Below, one piece after another: positions 31,067-39,435 of a DNA stretch of 64,000 bases. Location of the stretch: the NCBI GenBank assembly GCA_937870755.1, contig CALMZV010000019.1, positions 1 to 64,000 on the forward strand, written 5' to 3'. This DNA is from an uncultured Methylocystaceae bacterium (GTDB taxonomy: Bacteria; Pseudomonadota; Alphaproteobacteria; Rhizobiales; Beijerinckiaceae). The position numbers and the translations under genes are program-made. The notes under the pieces were generated by a model, which was given only the letters and a program-made list of their open reading frames with translations, did not search any database and was not told the DNA's origin. Within the stretch, counting starts at the first letter, position 1, and each line of letters opens with the position of its first letter.

Positions 31067-32524
31067 TCAGATCGCCGTGCGCATCAGGTCCGAGACCACC
31101 CGCTCCAGGTCTTTCAGCGTCGCGCAGACCTGCGCCGTGTCGCAACAGGCTTCATATTTCCGCATCACGCTGTCGCCGGTGTTCCAGCTCGACCGCGGTT
31201 CGGGATTGAGGAAGATCACGCGACGGGCGCGGTCGTGAATCTTGCGCAGAATGTCGGCGCGCGGTTCGCCGTTGTTGTTGCGCGCGTCGCCCAGAATGAG
31301 CACGGTCGTGCGATGGTCGACCTCGTCGCCGGCGAGCCGCTCGAACGTCTCCAGCGCCTCGGCGTAATCGGTCGAACCGCCGAACCGCGACAGCGTTTCG
31401 GCCATCGCATAATCCACGTCGTTGTGCTCGAACAATTCCGTCACCTCGCCGAGGTTGCCGGAAAAGGCGAAGGAACGCACGTTCGGCAGCACTTCGTGCA
31501 GCGAATAGAGGAACATCAGCAGAAAGCGCGCGGTCTGCGAAACGGAGCCGGAGACGTCGCACAGCGCCATCACCTTCGGCCGCTCCAGCCGGCGGCGTTT
31601 CCAGACCGTGTGGAACAACAGACCATCGTACTCGATATTGGCGCGGATGGTGCGGCGAATGTCGAGCTGTCCGCGCCGCGCGATGCGCCGGCGCCGCGCG
31701 TGGAGCGCGATCAGCCGTTTCGCCATCTTGCGCACCAGCTCCTGCATGATCCTCATGTCGGAGCGGTCGATGGCGTTCAGCCGCGTGTCGGCGAGAATCT
31801 CCTCGCGCAGCTTGCGGCCGGCGTTGGCCGCGAAAATCGCGAGCTGCTTTTCCACATAATCGCGCACTTCCTCGCGCAGCGCCGTGCGCGCCGCATGTAG
31901 TCGCTCGCCGCGCCCGCGCTCGCCCGGATCGTCCGACGCCTCGGCCGCCGCGATCACGTCGTCCACTTCCTCGACGCCCATCAGGTTCAGAATGCGCACC
32001 GCGAACATGCCGCGCTGGGTGAAGAAGCGGATGTCGTTGAGATTGACGCGCCGCGCCGCGTCCGCCAGCCGTTCCTGCAACGCCGCGCGGTCGCCGCGTT
32101 CGAGAAGATCGACAAGGCTCTCGCGCTCGGCCGGTTCGCTTTCGCCCGCGCCCATGCCCTGGCCGCTCGCCTTGCCGCTTGGCTGTCCGCCCTGTCCCTC
32201 GGCCTCTCCCTGCTGTTCGCCCTGTTCGCCGCCGGGGCTCTGGCCCTCGCCCGGCGCGCCCTTGTCGTCCTCGCCGGCCGCGCCCTGCGCGCCGCCGCCC
32301 TCCGAGAACGAGCGGAACGCGAAGAAGGAATCGAACGTTTCGAAAAACGCCTGTTTCTCGTCCACGCTCTTCGACAGCGCCTGCGCCAGACCCTGTCGCA
32401 GCAATTCGCGATCCTCGTAGCCGATCAGCGCCAGCGTGGCGCCCGCCTCGATCGCCTCCGACGTGGTGATGCGCACGTCGGCGGCGCGCAGCGCGCGGAT
32501 GAAATCGCTGAGCACTTCGGTCAC
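31067..32524 (-). CDS. VWA domain containing CoxE-like family protein
   Basis: The 485-residue protein has a helical N-terminal region, a low-complexity Gly/Glu/Gln-rich linker at about 83-135, and a C-terminal von Willebrand A domain with a MIDAS: CDVSGSVS, FGGSTDY and ILGDARNN. CoxE proteins accompany MoxR-type ATPases and help mature metalloenzymes such as carbon monoxide dehydrogenase. The GTG start at 32524 lies 15 bases after the MoxR gene. No oxidoreductase subunits are nearby, so the client of this pair is unknown. Confidence 0.88.
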   Translation of the reverse strand: MTEVLSDFIRALRAADVRITTSEAIEAGATLALIGYEDRELLRQGLAQALSKSVDEKQAFFETFDSFFAFRSFSEGGGAQGAAGEDDKGAPGEGQSPGGEQGEQQGEAEGQGGQPSGKASGQGMGAGESEPAERESLVDLLERGDRAALQERLADAARRVNLNDIRFFTQRGMFAVRILNLMGVEEVDDVIAAAEASDDPGERGRGERLHAARTALREEVRDYVEKQLAIFAANAGRKLREEILADTRLNAIDRSDMRIMQELVRKMAKRLIALHARRRRIARRGQLDIRRTIRANIEYDGLLFHTVWKRRRLERPKVMALCDVSGSVSQTARFLLMFLYSLHEVLPNVRSFAFSGNLGEVTELFEHNDVDYAMAETLSRFGGSTDYAEALETFERLAGDEVDHRTTVLILGDARNNNGEPRADILRKIHDRARRVIFLNPEPRSSWNTGDSVMRKYEACCDTAQVCATLKDLERVVSDLMRTAI

Positions 32525-32539
32525 GTGTCCGACCTCACC

Positions 32540-33487
32540 TCAGTTGATCGCGCGATATTCGGCTTCCTTGTGCGCGGTCGCGATCAGCCCGCCGACTTCC
32601 GGTTCGGCTTCCACGATGTCGTCCTGATACTTCAGCAGCACGTTGAGCGTGGACCGCACGAGGTCGGGCTGCAGGTCCTTCGCGTTCAGAAGAACGAGCG
32701 TGCGCGCCCAGTCGATCGTTTCGCTCACCGCCGGCAGCTTTTTCAGGTCCAGCTTGCGCAATCCCTGCACGAACGAGACGAGTTGCGCGCGCAGGCGTGG
32801 TTCGGCCTGCGGCACGCGGCTCTTGATGATCGCCTGTTCGAGCGCCATGTCGGGGAACGGAATGTGCAGATGCAGGCAGCGCCGCTTGAGCGCGTCGCCC
32901 AGTTCGCGCTTGTTGTTGGAGGTGAGAAACACCAGCGGCGTCGTGCGCGCCTTGATCGTGCCGAGCTCGGGCACCGAGATCTGGTAGTCCGACAGAAGCT
33001 CCAGCAGGAACGCCTCGAATTCGTCGTCGGCCTTGTCGATCTCGTCGATCAGCAGCACCGCGCCATCCTTCTCCCACAGCGCCTTCAGCAGCGGGCGCGG
33101 TTCGAGAAACTCTTCGGAGAAGAACGTGTCGTCGAATTCGTGCAGCCGCCCGAGCGAGTCCTTCAGACCTTTCGCGCCCTGCAACAGATCGCCGAGTTTC
33201 TCCTTGAGCACCTGCGTGTAGAGAAGCTGCTTGCCGTATTTCCACTCGTAGAGCGCCTTCGTCTCGTCGAGGCCTTCGTAGCATTGCAGCCGGATCAGCG
33301 GCCGCCCGGTGATGCTGGCCGCAGCCTTGGCGAGTTCTGTCTTGCCGACGCCGGGCGGCCCCTCGATCAGCAACGGCTTGTCGAGTTCGCGACACAGATA
33401 GAGCGCGGTCGCGATGCCGGCGTCGCAGATGTAGCCGATTTCGCCGAGGCGCCCGCGAATGTCGGCGACCGAGTCGCCGGACGTCAT
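32540..33487 (-). CDS. MoxR-like AAA+ ATPase (CoxD-like)
   Basis: The 315-residue ATPase contains IEGPPGVGKTELAKAAA (Walker A), VLLIDEIDKADDEFEAFLLE (Walker B plus sensor region), FLTSNNKRELGDALKRR (sensor 1 and arginine finger) and the MoxR-type C-terminal lid. MoxR ATPases act as chaperones that insert cofactors or assemble complexes, nearly always with a VWA partner as found directly downstream. I place the start at ATG 33487 behind AGGAAACAC; ATG 33508 would add seven residues. The frame stays open upstream across the carboxylase gene, but that part is an antisense shadow. Confidence 0.92.
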   Translation of the reverse strand: MTSGDSVADIRGRLGEIGYICDAGIATALYLCRELDKPLLIEGPPGVGKTELAKAAASITGRPLIRLQCYEGLDETKALYEWKYGKQLLYTQVLKEKLGDLLQGAKGLKDSLGRLHEFDDTFFSEEFLEPRPLLKALWEKDGAVLLIDEIDKADDEFEAFLLELLSDYQISVPELGTIKARTTPLVFLTSNNKRELGDALKRRCLHLHIPFPDMALEQAIIKSRVPQAEPRLRAQLVSFVQGLRKLDLKKLPAVSETIDWARTLVLLNAKDLQPDLVRSTLNVLLKYQDDIVEAEPEVGGLIATAHKEAEYRAIN

Positions 33488-33641
33488 GTGTTTCCTGCCC
33501 TGGGTCATTTCGCCTCGCGGAACGCCTCTCGTTCTTTCGAAAATGGTTTGGCGCGGGCGCGCGGCAAAAGCAAGCGCGGCGCGCGTTGACCGGGCGTCGG
33601 ACGCGTGATGTTCTGGAGAAAACGAGATCCGGGAGGAAAAT

Positions 33642-33707
33642 ATGCATTGCGCGCACGTGCGGCGGCACGATTCGTCATGTCCGGTCGGCCGGAGGGGGCG
33701 CGTATGA
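33642..33707 (+). CDS. possible 21-codon leader ORF of the acyl-CoA carboxylase gene
   Basis: A textbook ribosome site GGGAGGAAAA (33631-33640) is followed at once by ATG at 33642. The frame runs 21 codons, MHCAHVRRHDSSCPVGRRGRV, shown here in full only to its first twenty: MHCAHVRRHDSSCPVGRRGR, then V. It stops at TGA 33705-33707, overlapping the carboxylase ATG at 33704 (ATGA). Its ribosome site is at least as strong as that of the carboxylase. I read it as a candidate leader peptide or translational-coupling ORF. Chance occurrence cannot be excluded without comparative data. Confidence 0.4.
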   Translation: MHCAHVRRHDSSCPVGRRGRV

Positions 33708-36700
33708 AATCGGTCCTCATCGCCAACCGCGGCGAGATCGCCATTCGCATCGCGCGCGCCTGCGCCGATCTCGGCCTGCGCAGCGTCGCGGTCTATGCGC
33801 GCGACGATGCGGCTTCGCTGCACGCCGCCAGGGCGGACGAGGCGATTGCGCTCGAAGGCTCCGGCGTCTCCGCCTATCTCGACGGCGAGGACGTGATCGC
33901 CGCCGCGCGCCGCGCGGGCTGCGACGCCATCCATCCCGGCTACGGGTTCCTGTCGGAGCGCGCCGATTTCGCGCGCCGCGTCGCAGACTGCGGCCTCGTG
34001 TTCGTCGGCCCCTCGCCGGAGGCGCTTGCGCTGTTCGGCGACAAGGCGCGCGCGCGCGATCTGGCGGGCGAGGTCGGCGTGCCCGTGCCGCCCGGCCGCC
34101 AGCCGATCCGCACGGCGGCGGAGGCGGAGGAGTTTTTCGCCACGCTCGCGGGCGCGGCGATGATGGTGAAGGCGGCCGCCGGCGGCGGCGGGCGCGGCAT
34201 ACGCATCGTGCGCGCGCGCGCCGAGATCGCCGAGGCGGTGGAGCGCGCGCGTTCGGAGGCCGAGAAGGCGTTCGGCGACGGCGCGCTCTATGTCGAGCGA
34301 CTGATCGAGAAGGCGCGTCACATCGAGGTGCAGGTGGCGGGCGACGCCTCCGGCGCGCTCGCGCATTTTTACGAGCGCGAATGTTCCGTGCAGCGCCGTC
34401 ACCAGAAGATCGTGGAGATCGCGCCCGCCCCGCGCCTTGCGCCGCAGGTGCGCGCAAGGCTCTGCGAGGCCGCGCTCGCGCTGGCCGGGGCCGCGCGCTA
34501 CCGCAATCTCGGCACGTTCGAATTCTTGGTCGAGGGCGGCGCGGCGGCCGAAGATCGGTTCTTCTTCATCGAGGCCAATCCGCGCCTGCAGGTGGAGCAC
34601 ACGATCACGGAGGAGGCGCTCGGCGTCGATCTGGTGCAAACGCAACTGCGTCTCGCGGCGGGCGCGAGTCTGGCCGCGCTGGGCTTTGGCGCGGGCGCGC
34701 CCGCGCCGCGCCGCAGCGCCATCCAGTTGCGCATCAACTGCGAGCGGATCGAGCCGAACGGATCGGTCACGCCGACCGGCGGAATCGTGTCCGTGTTCGA
34801 ACCCGGCGCGGGACCCGGCGTGCGTGTCGATTCCTACGCCTATGCCGGCTACCGCACGAGCGCGGCCTACGATTCGCTGATCGCCAAACTCGTCGTCCAC
34901 GCGCCGGATTTCGAGCTGGCGCGCCGCAAGGCCGTTCATGCGCTCGACGAGTTCCGGCTCGAAGGGGTCGACACCAACGCCAATTTCCTGCGCGCGGTGC
35001 TCACCCATCCGGGGTTCGCCGACGGCGTGGCCACCACCGGCTTCGTCGACGCGCATGCGCGCGAACTGGCCGCGGCGGCCGAGGCGCCCGCGCGCAAGCT
35101 GTTCTTCGATGCGCCCGCCGCCGGCGGCCCCAGCGGCGCCCACCGCCATGTCGATGGCCCGCACGGAACCGAACCCGTCGTCGCGCCGCTGCTCGGCACC
35201 ATCGTGTCGATCGATGTGGCTGTGGGCGAGACAGTGCGCCCCGGCCAGACGCTGGCGGTGTTGGAAGCGATGAAGATGGAACATCTCGTCGTCGCCGAGC
35301 AGGGCGGCGTCGTGCGCGCGCTGGCGGGCGAAAAAGGCGCCACGCTGATGGCGGGCGAACCGATCCTGTTTGTCGAACCCTGCGACGACGTGGAGCAGCA
35401 GGCGCAGGAAAGCGAAACGGTCGATCTCGATTTCATTCGGCCCGACCTTGCCGAAATGCGCGCGCGGCACGCCTTCGGCCTCGACGAGAATCGCCCCGAT
35501 GCGGTCGCGCGTCGCCGCAAGACCAACCATCGCACCGCGCGCGAAAACGTCGCGCAACTGACGGCGGGCGGTTCTTTCAACGAATACGGCGCGCTCATCA
35601 TCGCCGCGCGTCGCGGCCGCGACACGGTCGAGAATCTCATCCGCACCACGTCCGGCGACGGCGTGGTGTCGGGCGTCGGCACGGTCAACGAGCAGTTGTT
35701 CGGGCCGGAGAAATCGCGTGCGCTGATCGTGGCCTACGACTACATGGTTCTGGCTGGCACGCAGGGCCATATGAATCACAAAAAGCAGGACCGCGTGTTC
35801 GAACTCGCCGAACAATGGCGCATGCCGGTCGTGCTGTTCGCGGAAGGCGGCGGCGGCCGGCCCGGCGACACCGATGGCGTGGGTCTGACGGGGCTCGACG
35901 TGCCGACCTTTGGAACCTTCGCCAAACTGTCCGGCCTCGTGCCGGTTGTGGGCGTGGTGTCGGGCCGGTGTTTCGCCGGCAACGCCGCGTTGCTCGGCTG
36001 CTGCGACGTCATCATCGCCACGCGCGATTCCAACATCGGCATGGGCGGCCCGGCGATGATCGAGGGCGGCGGCCTCGGCGTCTACAGGCCCGAGGAGGTC
36101 GGCCCCGTCGGCGTCCAGGCGCCCAACGGCGTCATCGACGTTCTGGTGGAGGACGAGATCGAAGCGGTCGAAGCCGCGCGCAGGTATCTTTCCTACTTCC
36201 AGGGCGCGATCGCCGACTGGAGCGCCGCCGACCAGCGGCTGCTGCGCCGTGCGATTCCCGAGAACCGCCTGCGCGTCTACGACATTCGCGCCGTCATCGA
36301 GACGATGTGCGATGCCGACAGCGTGCTGGAGCTGCGGCGTGATTTCGGCGTGGGCATGATCACCGCGCTCGTGCGGATCGAGGGCAAGCCGTTCGGCCTC
36401 ATCGCCAACAATTCGAAACATCTCGGCGGCGCGATCGACGCGGAGGCCGCCGACAAGGCCGCGCGCTTCATGCAACTGTGCGACGCGCACGGCCTGCCGA
36501 TCGTCTCGCTCTGCGACACGCCCGGTTTCATGGTCGGGCCGGAGGCCGAGAAGAGCGCGCTCGTGCGGCGCGTCTGCCGCATGTTCGTGGTCGGCGCCGC
36601 GCTCACCGTGCCGTTCTTCACGGTGGTCCTGCGCAAGGGCTACGGGCTCGGCGCGCAATCGATGGCGCGCGGCGGGTTCCATTCCTCGTTCTTCACCGTC

Positions 36701-36994
36701 GCCTGGCCGACCGGCGAGTTCGGCGGCATGGGGCTCGAAGGGGCGGTTCGGCTGGGCTACCGCAAGGAGCTGGAGGCCATCGCCGATCTCGGCGAGCGGG
36801 ACAGGAAGTTTCGCGAACTCGTGGACAAGATGTACGAGCACGGCAAGGCGCTCTCCATCGCCTCGGTCATGGAGATCGACGGGGTGATCGACCCGGTCGA
36901 GACGCGCGCGTGGATCCTGAAGGGGCTGGCTGCCGCCGGCGGACCGCCCGACCGGACGCGCCGCGAGAAACGCGGTTTCATCGATACGTGGTGA
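33704..36994 (+). CDS. single-chain biotin-dependent acyl-CoA carboxylase (BC-BCCP-CT fusion)
   Basis: The 1096-residue polypeptide joins three parts. Residues 1 to about 445 form a biotin carboxylase (IANRGEIAIRIARA, HPGYGFLSERADFA, AAAGGGGRGI, FFIEANPRLQVEH). A biotinyl domain follows with Lys524 in LEAMKMEH. From about 580 to the end is a carboxyltransferase with GGSFNEYGAL, a biotin-CoA binding crotonase fold and the C-terminal KGYGLGAQSMARGGF. Most bacterial enzymes use two or more genes; single-chain forms are known from long-chain acyl-CoA carboxylases of mycobacteria. The acyl substrate is not evident. ATG 33704 follows GGAGGGGGCG. Confidence 0.92.
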   Translation: MKSVLIANRGEIAIRIARACADLGLRSVAVYARDDAASLHAARADEAIALEGSGVSAYLDGEDVIAAARRAGCDAIHPGYGFLSERADFARRVADCGLVFVGPSPEALALFGDKARARDLAGEVGVPVPPGRQPIRTAAEAEEFFATLAGAAMMVKAAAGGGGRGIRIVRARAEIAEAVERARSEAEKAFGDGALYVERLIEKARHIEVQVAGDASGALAHFYERECSVQRRHQKIVEIAPAPRLAPQVRARLCEAALALAGAARYRNLGTFEFLVEGGAAAEDRFFFIEANPRLQVEHTITEEALGVDLVQTQLRLAAGASLAALGFGAGAPAPRRSAIQLRINCERIEPNGSVTPTGGIVSVFEPGAGPGVRVDSYAYAGYRTSAAYDSLIAKLVVHAPDFELARRKAVHALDEFRLEGVDTNANFLRAVLTHPGFADGVATTGFVDAHARELAAAAEAPARKLFFDAPAAGGPSGAHRHVDGPHGTEPVVAPLLGTIVSIDVAVGETVRPGQTLAVLEAMKMEHLVVAEQGGVVRALAGEKGATLMAGEPILFVEPCDDVEQQAQESETVDLDFIRPDLAEMRARHAFGLDENRPDAVARRRKTNHRTARENVAQLTAGGSFNEYGALIIAARRGRDTVENLIRTTSGDGVVSGVGTVNEQLFGPEKSRALIVAYDYMVLAGTQGHMNHKKQDRVFELAEQWRMPVVLFAEGGGGRPGDTDGVGLTGLDVPTFGTFAKLSGLVPVVGVVSGRCFAGNAALLGCCDVIIATRDSNIGMGGPAMIEGGGLGVYRPEEVGPVGVQAPNGVIDVLVEDEIEAVEAARRYLSYFQGAIADWSAADQRLLRRAIPENRLRVYDIRAVIETMCDADSVLELRRDFGVGMITALVRIEGKPFGLIANNSKHLGGAIDAEAADKAARFMQLCDAHGLPIVSLCDTPGFMVGPEAEKSALVRRVCRMFVVGAALTVPFFTVVLRKGYGLGAQSMARGGFHSSFFTVAWPTGEFGGMGLEGAVRLGYRKELEAIADLGERDRKFRELVDKMYEHGKALSIASVMEIDGVIDPVETRAWILKGLAAAGGPPDRTRREKRGFIDTW

Positions 36995-37015
36995 TTTGTT
37001 CCAATCGGTAAATAA

Positions 37016-37942
37016 TCACTGCGCCTTCAGCACCACCCGGCATTCGGCCGGCAGCGAGGCCATCGTCATCGGCGGCTTCGGCTTGCCGGGCGGCCGGGGC
37101 TTGGGGTGCAGCACGGCGTCCGAGAACCACCAGTCGAGCTGGTCGCATCCGTCGCCCGGCGGCACGGGATCCTGCCCCGCGCACGCTTCCCCCCCGCCGG
37201 GGCAGAACACGCGCACGTGGAAATGGTAATTGTGCCCGAACATCGGGCGCACCTTGTTGAGCCAGCCACGGTCGCCGCCGGCCTCGCGGCACAGCGCCTT
37301 CTTGATGGCGGCGTTGACGAAAATGCGCTGCACCTGCCCGTCCTTGGCGGCGGCGCGGATGACGGCGGCGTGGTCGGGCGTCCACACGCGCGCGTCCACG
37401 TCCAGCCTGTCGGCGCGCACCATGTCGGTCGCCGACATCTCCTCGCGTTCGACGCGGGACAGTTCGCGCCGCGGCATGGGGGTCAGCCAGATGTCGGCGT
37501 CGAGCCCGATCTGGTGCGAGGCGTGCCCGGTCAGCATCGGCCCGCCGCGCGGCTGCGAGATGTCGCCCACCAGCAGACCCGGCCAGTTGGACACGCGCGG
37601 TACGGTCCTGGCGAATTTTTCGAGAAAGGCGATGAGGTTGGGATGGCCCCAGTTGCGGTTGCGCGACAGGCGCATCACCTGCCACGCCGGCCCGTTGATC
37701 GGCAGCGCCTCGCCGCCCGCAAGGCATCCGCGCGAATAGAAGCCGATCGCGCGCGCCTCGAGATCGGCCGGCGTCGCCTTGCGGCCGAACAATTCCTTGG
37801 CGGGCGTGCCGGGGCTGTCGGGATTGGCGAGCGCGGGCAAGGGTTTGGGGTTGATCGAGCCCTTGTCCTGCGCATGGGCGGGCGCGCCCGCGCTGAAAGC
37901 GATCGCGACCGCAAACAAGAGGACCGGCGCGTGTCTCATCAT
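37016..37942 (-). CDS. mepA: penicillin-insensitive murein endopeptidase (MepA family)
   Basis: The roughly 308-residue precursor starts with a signal peptide (core LLFAVAIAFSAGAPAHA) and contains the LAS-peptidase zinc motifs GHASHQIGLDADIWL and HNYHFHVRV, with six or more cysteines expected to form disulfides (CLAGGEA, ALCREAG, FCPGGG, DGCDQL, ECRVV). MepA cuts D-alanyl-meso-diaminopimelate cross-links in peptidoglycan. Three clustered ATGs (37951, 37942, 37939) make the exact start uncertain. It converges on the carboxylase gene and is divergent from an L,D-transpeptidase gene across about 130 bases. Confidence 0.92.
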   Translation of the reverse strand: MMRHAPVLLFAVAIAFSAGAPAHAQDKGSINPKPLPALANPDSPGTPAKELFGRKATPADLEARAIGFYSRGCLAGGEALPINGPAWQVMRLSRNRNWGHPNLIAFLEKFARTVPRVSNWPGLLVGDISQPRGGPMLTGHASHQIGLDADIWLTPMPRRELSRVEREEMSATDMVRADRLDVDARVWTPDHAAVIRAAAKDGQVQRIFVNAAIKKALCREAGGDRGWLNKVRPMFGHNYHFHVRVFCPGGGEACAGQDPVPPGDGCDQLDWWFSDAVLHPKPRPPGKPKPPMTMASLPAECRVVLKAQ

Positions 37943-38074
37943 GCGTTCCATCCGGGCGATTCGCGCATCGCCGTCAACCTTACGCGCGATTTCGAGATTG
38001 CAACATGCGCCCGGTTGCGGAAACATGCCGGCTTCCATGTTTCGTTTGCGGCGTCGCGTTTGCGGGGGTGTGTC

Positions 38075-38680
38075 ATGAAGCGATTGTTGTTCGCCGTTCT
38101 GGCGATGGTCGGTCTTCTTGCCGTCCAGGGCGCCGCCAGCGCCAAGGTGCGCATTCACATCGATCTGTCCAGCCAGCGCATGGCGGTGCAATCGTCGAGC
38201 GGCTCTTACGTGTGGCCGGTGTCGACGGCGCGCTCGGGCTACGTCACCCCGCGCGGGTCCTATGCGCCCACCATGCTCAAGCGCATGCATTATTCCCGCA
38301 AGTATCAGATGTCGCCCATGCCGCATTCGATCTTCTTCCGCGGCGGCTACGCCATCCACGGCAGCTACGCGACCGGTGCGCTCGGCCGCCCGGCCTCGCA
38401 CGGTTGCGTGCGGCTTGCGCCGGGCAACGCGGCGAGACTGTTCCAGATGGTCCAGCGCGAAGGCGCCTCCATCTCCATCACCGGCTCGCCGCCCGGCCGC
38501 ACCATGTTCGCCAAGGCCCAGTCCAAGCACAAGGTTCACTATGCGGGCCACCGCGCCAAGGCCAAGGCGCATTACGCCAAGCGCGGCGGCTATGCGCCGA
38601 CGGCCTACGCGCCGGTCCAGCGCGCTCCCTCGGTCAAATACTGGCAGCAGAATCCCGGCGGCTTCTGGCGATTGTTCTAG
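38075..38680 (+). CDS. secreted L,D-transpeptidase (YkuD domain)
   Basis: The 201-residue precursor has a signal peptide (residues 1-23) and a YkuD domain with His95 in YAIHGSYATG and the catalytic SHGCVRL containing Cys111. Such enzymes make 3-3 peptidoglycan cross-links or attach proteins to the wall. The last 70 or so residues are very basic and tyrosine-rich (HKVHYAGHRAKAKAHYAKRG), an extension that could bind peptidoglycan or the outer-membrane surface. Its TAG overlaps the stop of the convergent DUF1190-like gene. With mepA next door, this is a small wall-remodelling pair. Confidence 0.92.
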   Translation: MKRLLFAVLAMVGLLAVQGAASAKVRIHIDLSSQRMAVQSSSGSYVWPVSTARSGYVTPRGSYAPTMLKRMHYSRKYQMSPMPHSIFFRGGYAIHGSYATGALGRPASHGCVRLAPGNAARLFQMVQREGASISITGSPPGRTMFAKAQSKHKVHYAGHRAKAKAHYAKRGGYAPTAYAPVQRAPSVKYWQQNPGGFWRLF

Positions 38681-39297
38681 TTGCGCCGGCGTCGCGGGGC
38701 GGGCGCGCAGGCCGGCTGGGCGCCGTCTTTCGCGCCGGGCTCGATATAGGCGTTGCAGTCGAAATGGGGATCGATCGGCGGCGCGGGCGGCATCGGCTGC
38801 TTTTCGCCCACCGGGTCCGGCACGCCGAACGTCGGCCCCGCGGCCTTCGTCTGGCCTCCGCCCGAAGCGGCCGGCCGGACCGCGCGCGGGTCGATCGACG
38901 TGGACCGCCGCAGCGCCGTGCGGCTCGAGAACGTCAACCCCCGGGCCAGCGGCGTCGTGGTCACATCCTGCGCGCCGCGCATGACGATTCGAAACCCGTC
39001 CTGGCGCGGGGTGAACGCCACGCCCCCGCGCAGCGAGATCGCGCAGGGCCCGCCCAGCGTCCGCTCGCAGGCCGCGCGCGTGGGGAACCGCGGCGCCTTT
39101 TCCTCGAACTCGGCCGCCGCGTTCGCCGCGGCGTGCGCGCAGATGTCGGGAGCGATCCTGCCGCTCGTCGCGCAGGCCTGCGCCGAATAGAAGTGGAGGG
39201 TGGTCGCCGCGGGACCTGCGGCGGCCTCGGTCGCGAGCGCGAGCGCGCTTGCGAGCGGCGCGAGGCGGCGCGCGCCGAACGGGAAGGGGAGTTTCAA
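38677..39297 (-). CDS. DUF1190-like (YgiB-type) secreted protein
   Basis: The frame encodes about 206 residues with a hydrophobic N-terminus and a cysteine-patterned core (YSAQACATSG, DICAHAAANAA, APRFPTRAACERTLGGPC) resembling DUF1190/YgiB proteins. The C-terminus is proline-rich and ends in a run of arginines. Function of the family is not established. No ATG fits; the best start is a TTG at 39297 with GGAACG seven bases upstream, giving MKLPFPFG and a plausible export signal. Its stop overlaps the L,D-transpeptidase stop by three bases. Confidence 0.6.
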   Translation of the reverse strand: MKLPFPFGARRLAPLASALALATEAAAGPAATTLHFYSAQACATSGRIAPDICAHAAANAAAEFEEKAPRFPTRAACERTLGGPCAISLRGGVAFTPRQDGFRIVMRGAQDVTTTPLARGLTFSSRTALRRSTSIDPRAVRPAASGGGQTKAAGPTFGVPDPVGEKQPMPPAPPIDPHFDCNAYIEPGAKDGAQPACAPAPRRRRN

Positions 39298-39435
39298 GGC
39301 GGTTCGTTCCGGGCTCCGCGGCGACCGCCCACATTGGCCGGCCGGCGCAAATCTGCGATGGTATGCATAGGACAGAAGTTGATTTTTCGGACGTGATTTT
39401 TTCTGGCATGGCCAGGCGGACCGCGTGAGGATCGT
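39298..39435 (+). promoter_or_regulatory. upstream region of the exopolysaccharide locus
   Basis: This 138-base divergent gap must hold the promoter of the polysaccharide locus. It contains a near-identical direct repeat TGATTTTTC (39380-39388) and TGATTTTTTC (39394-39403), 14 bases apart, and a GGCCGGCC palindrome at 39336-39343. I find no convincing sigma-70 -35/-10 pair. The repeated T-rich half-sites could bind a regulator, but this is inference. Confidence 0.3.

Noticed and set aside
31067-33487. Carbon monoxide dehydrogenase operon
   Set aside because: Only the CoxD/CoxE-like factors are present; no CoxL, CoxM or CoxS subunit genes.
33488-36841. Long minus-strand open frame running upstream of the MoxR gene
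   Set aside because: Only the 3' part (32540-33487) matches MoxR. The rest is antisense to the fused carboxylase and has no similarity.
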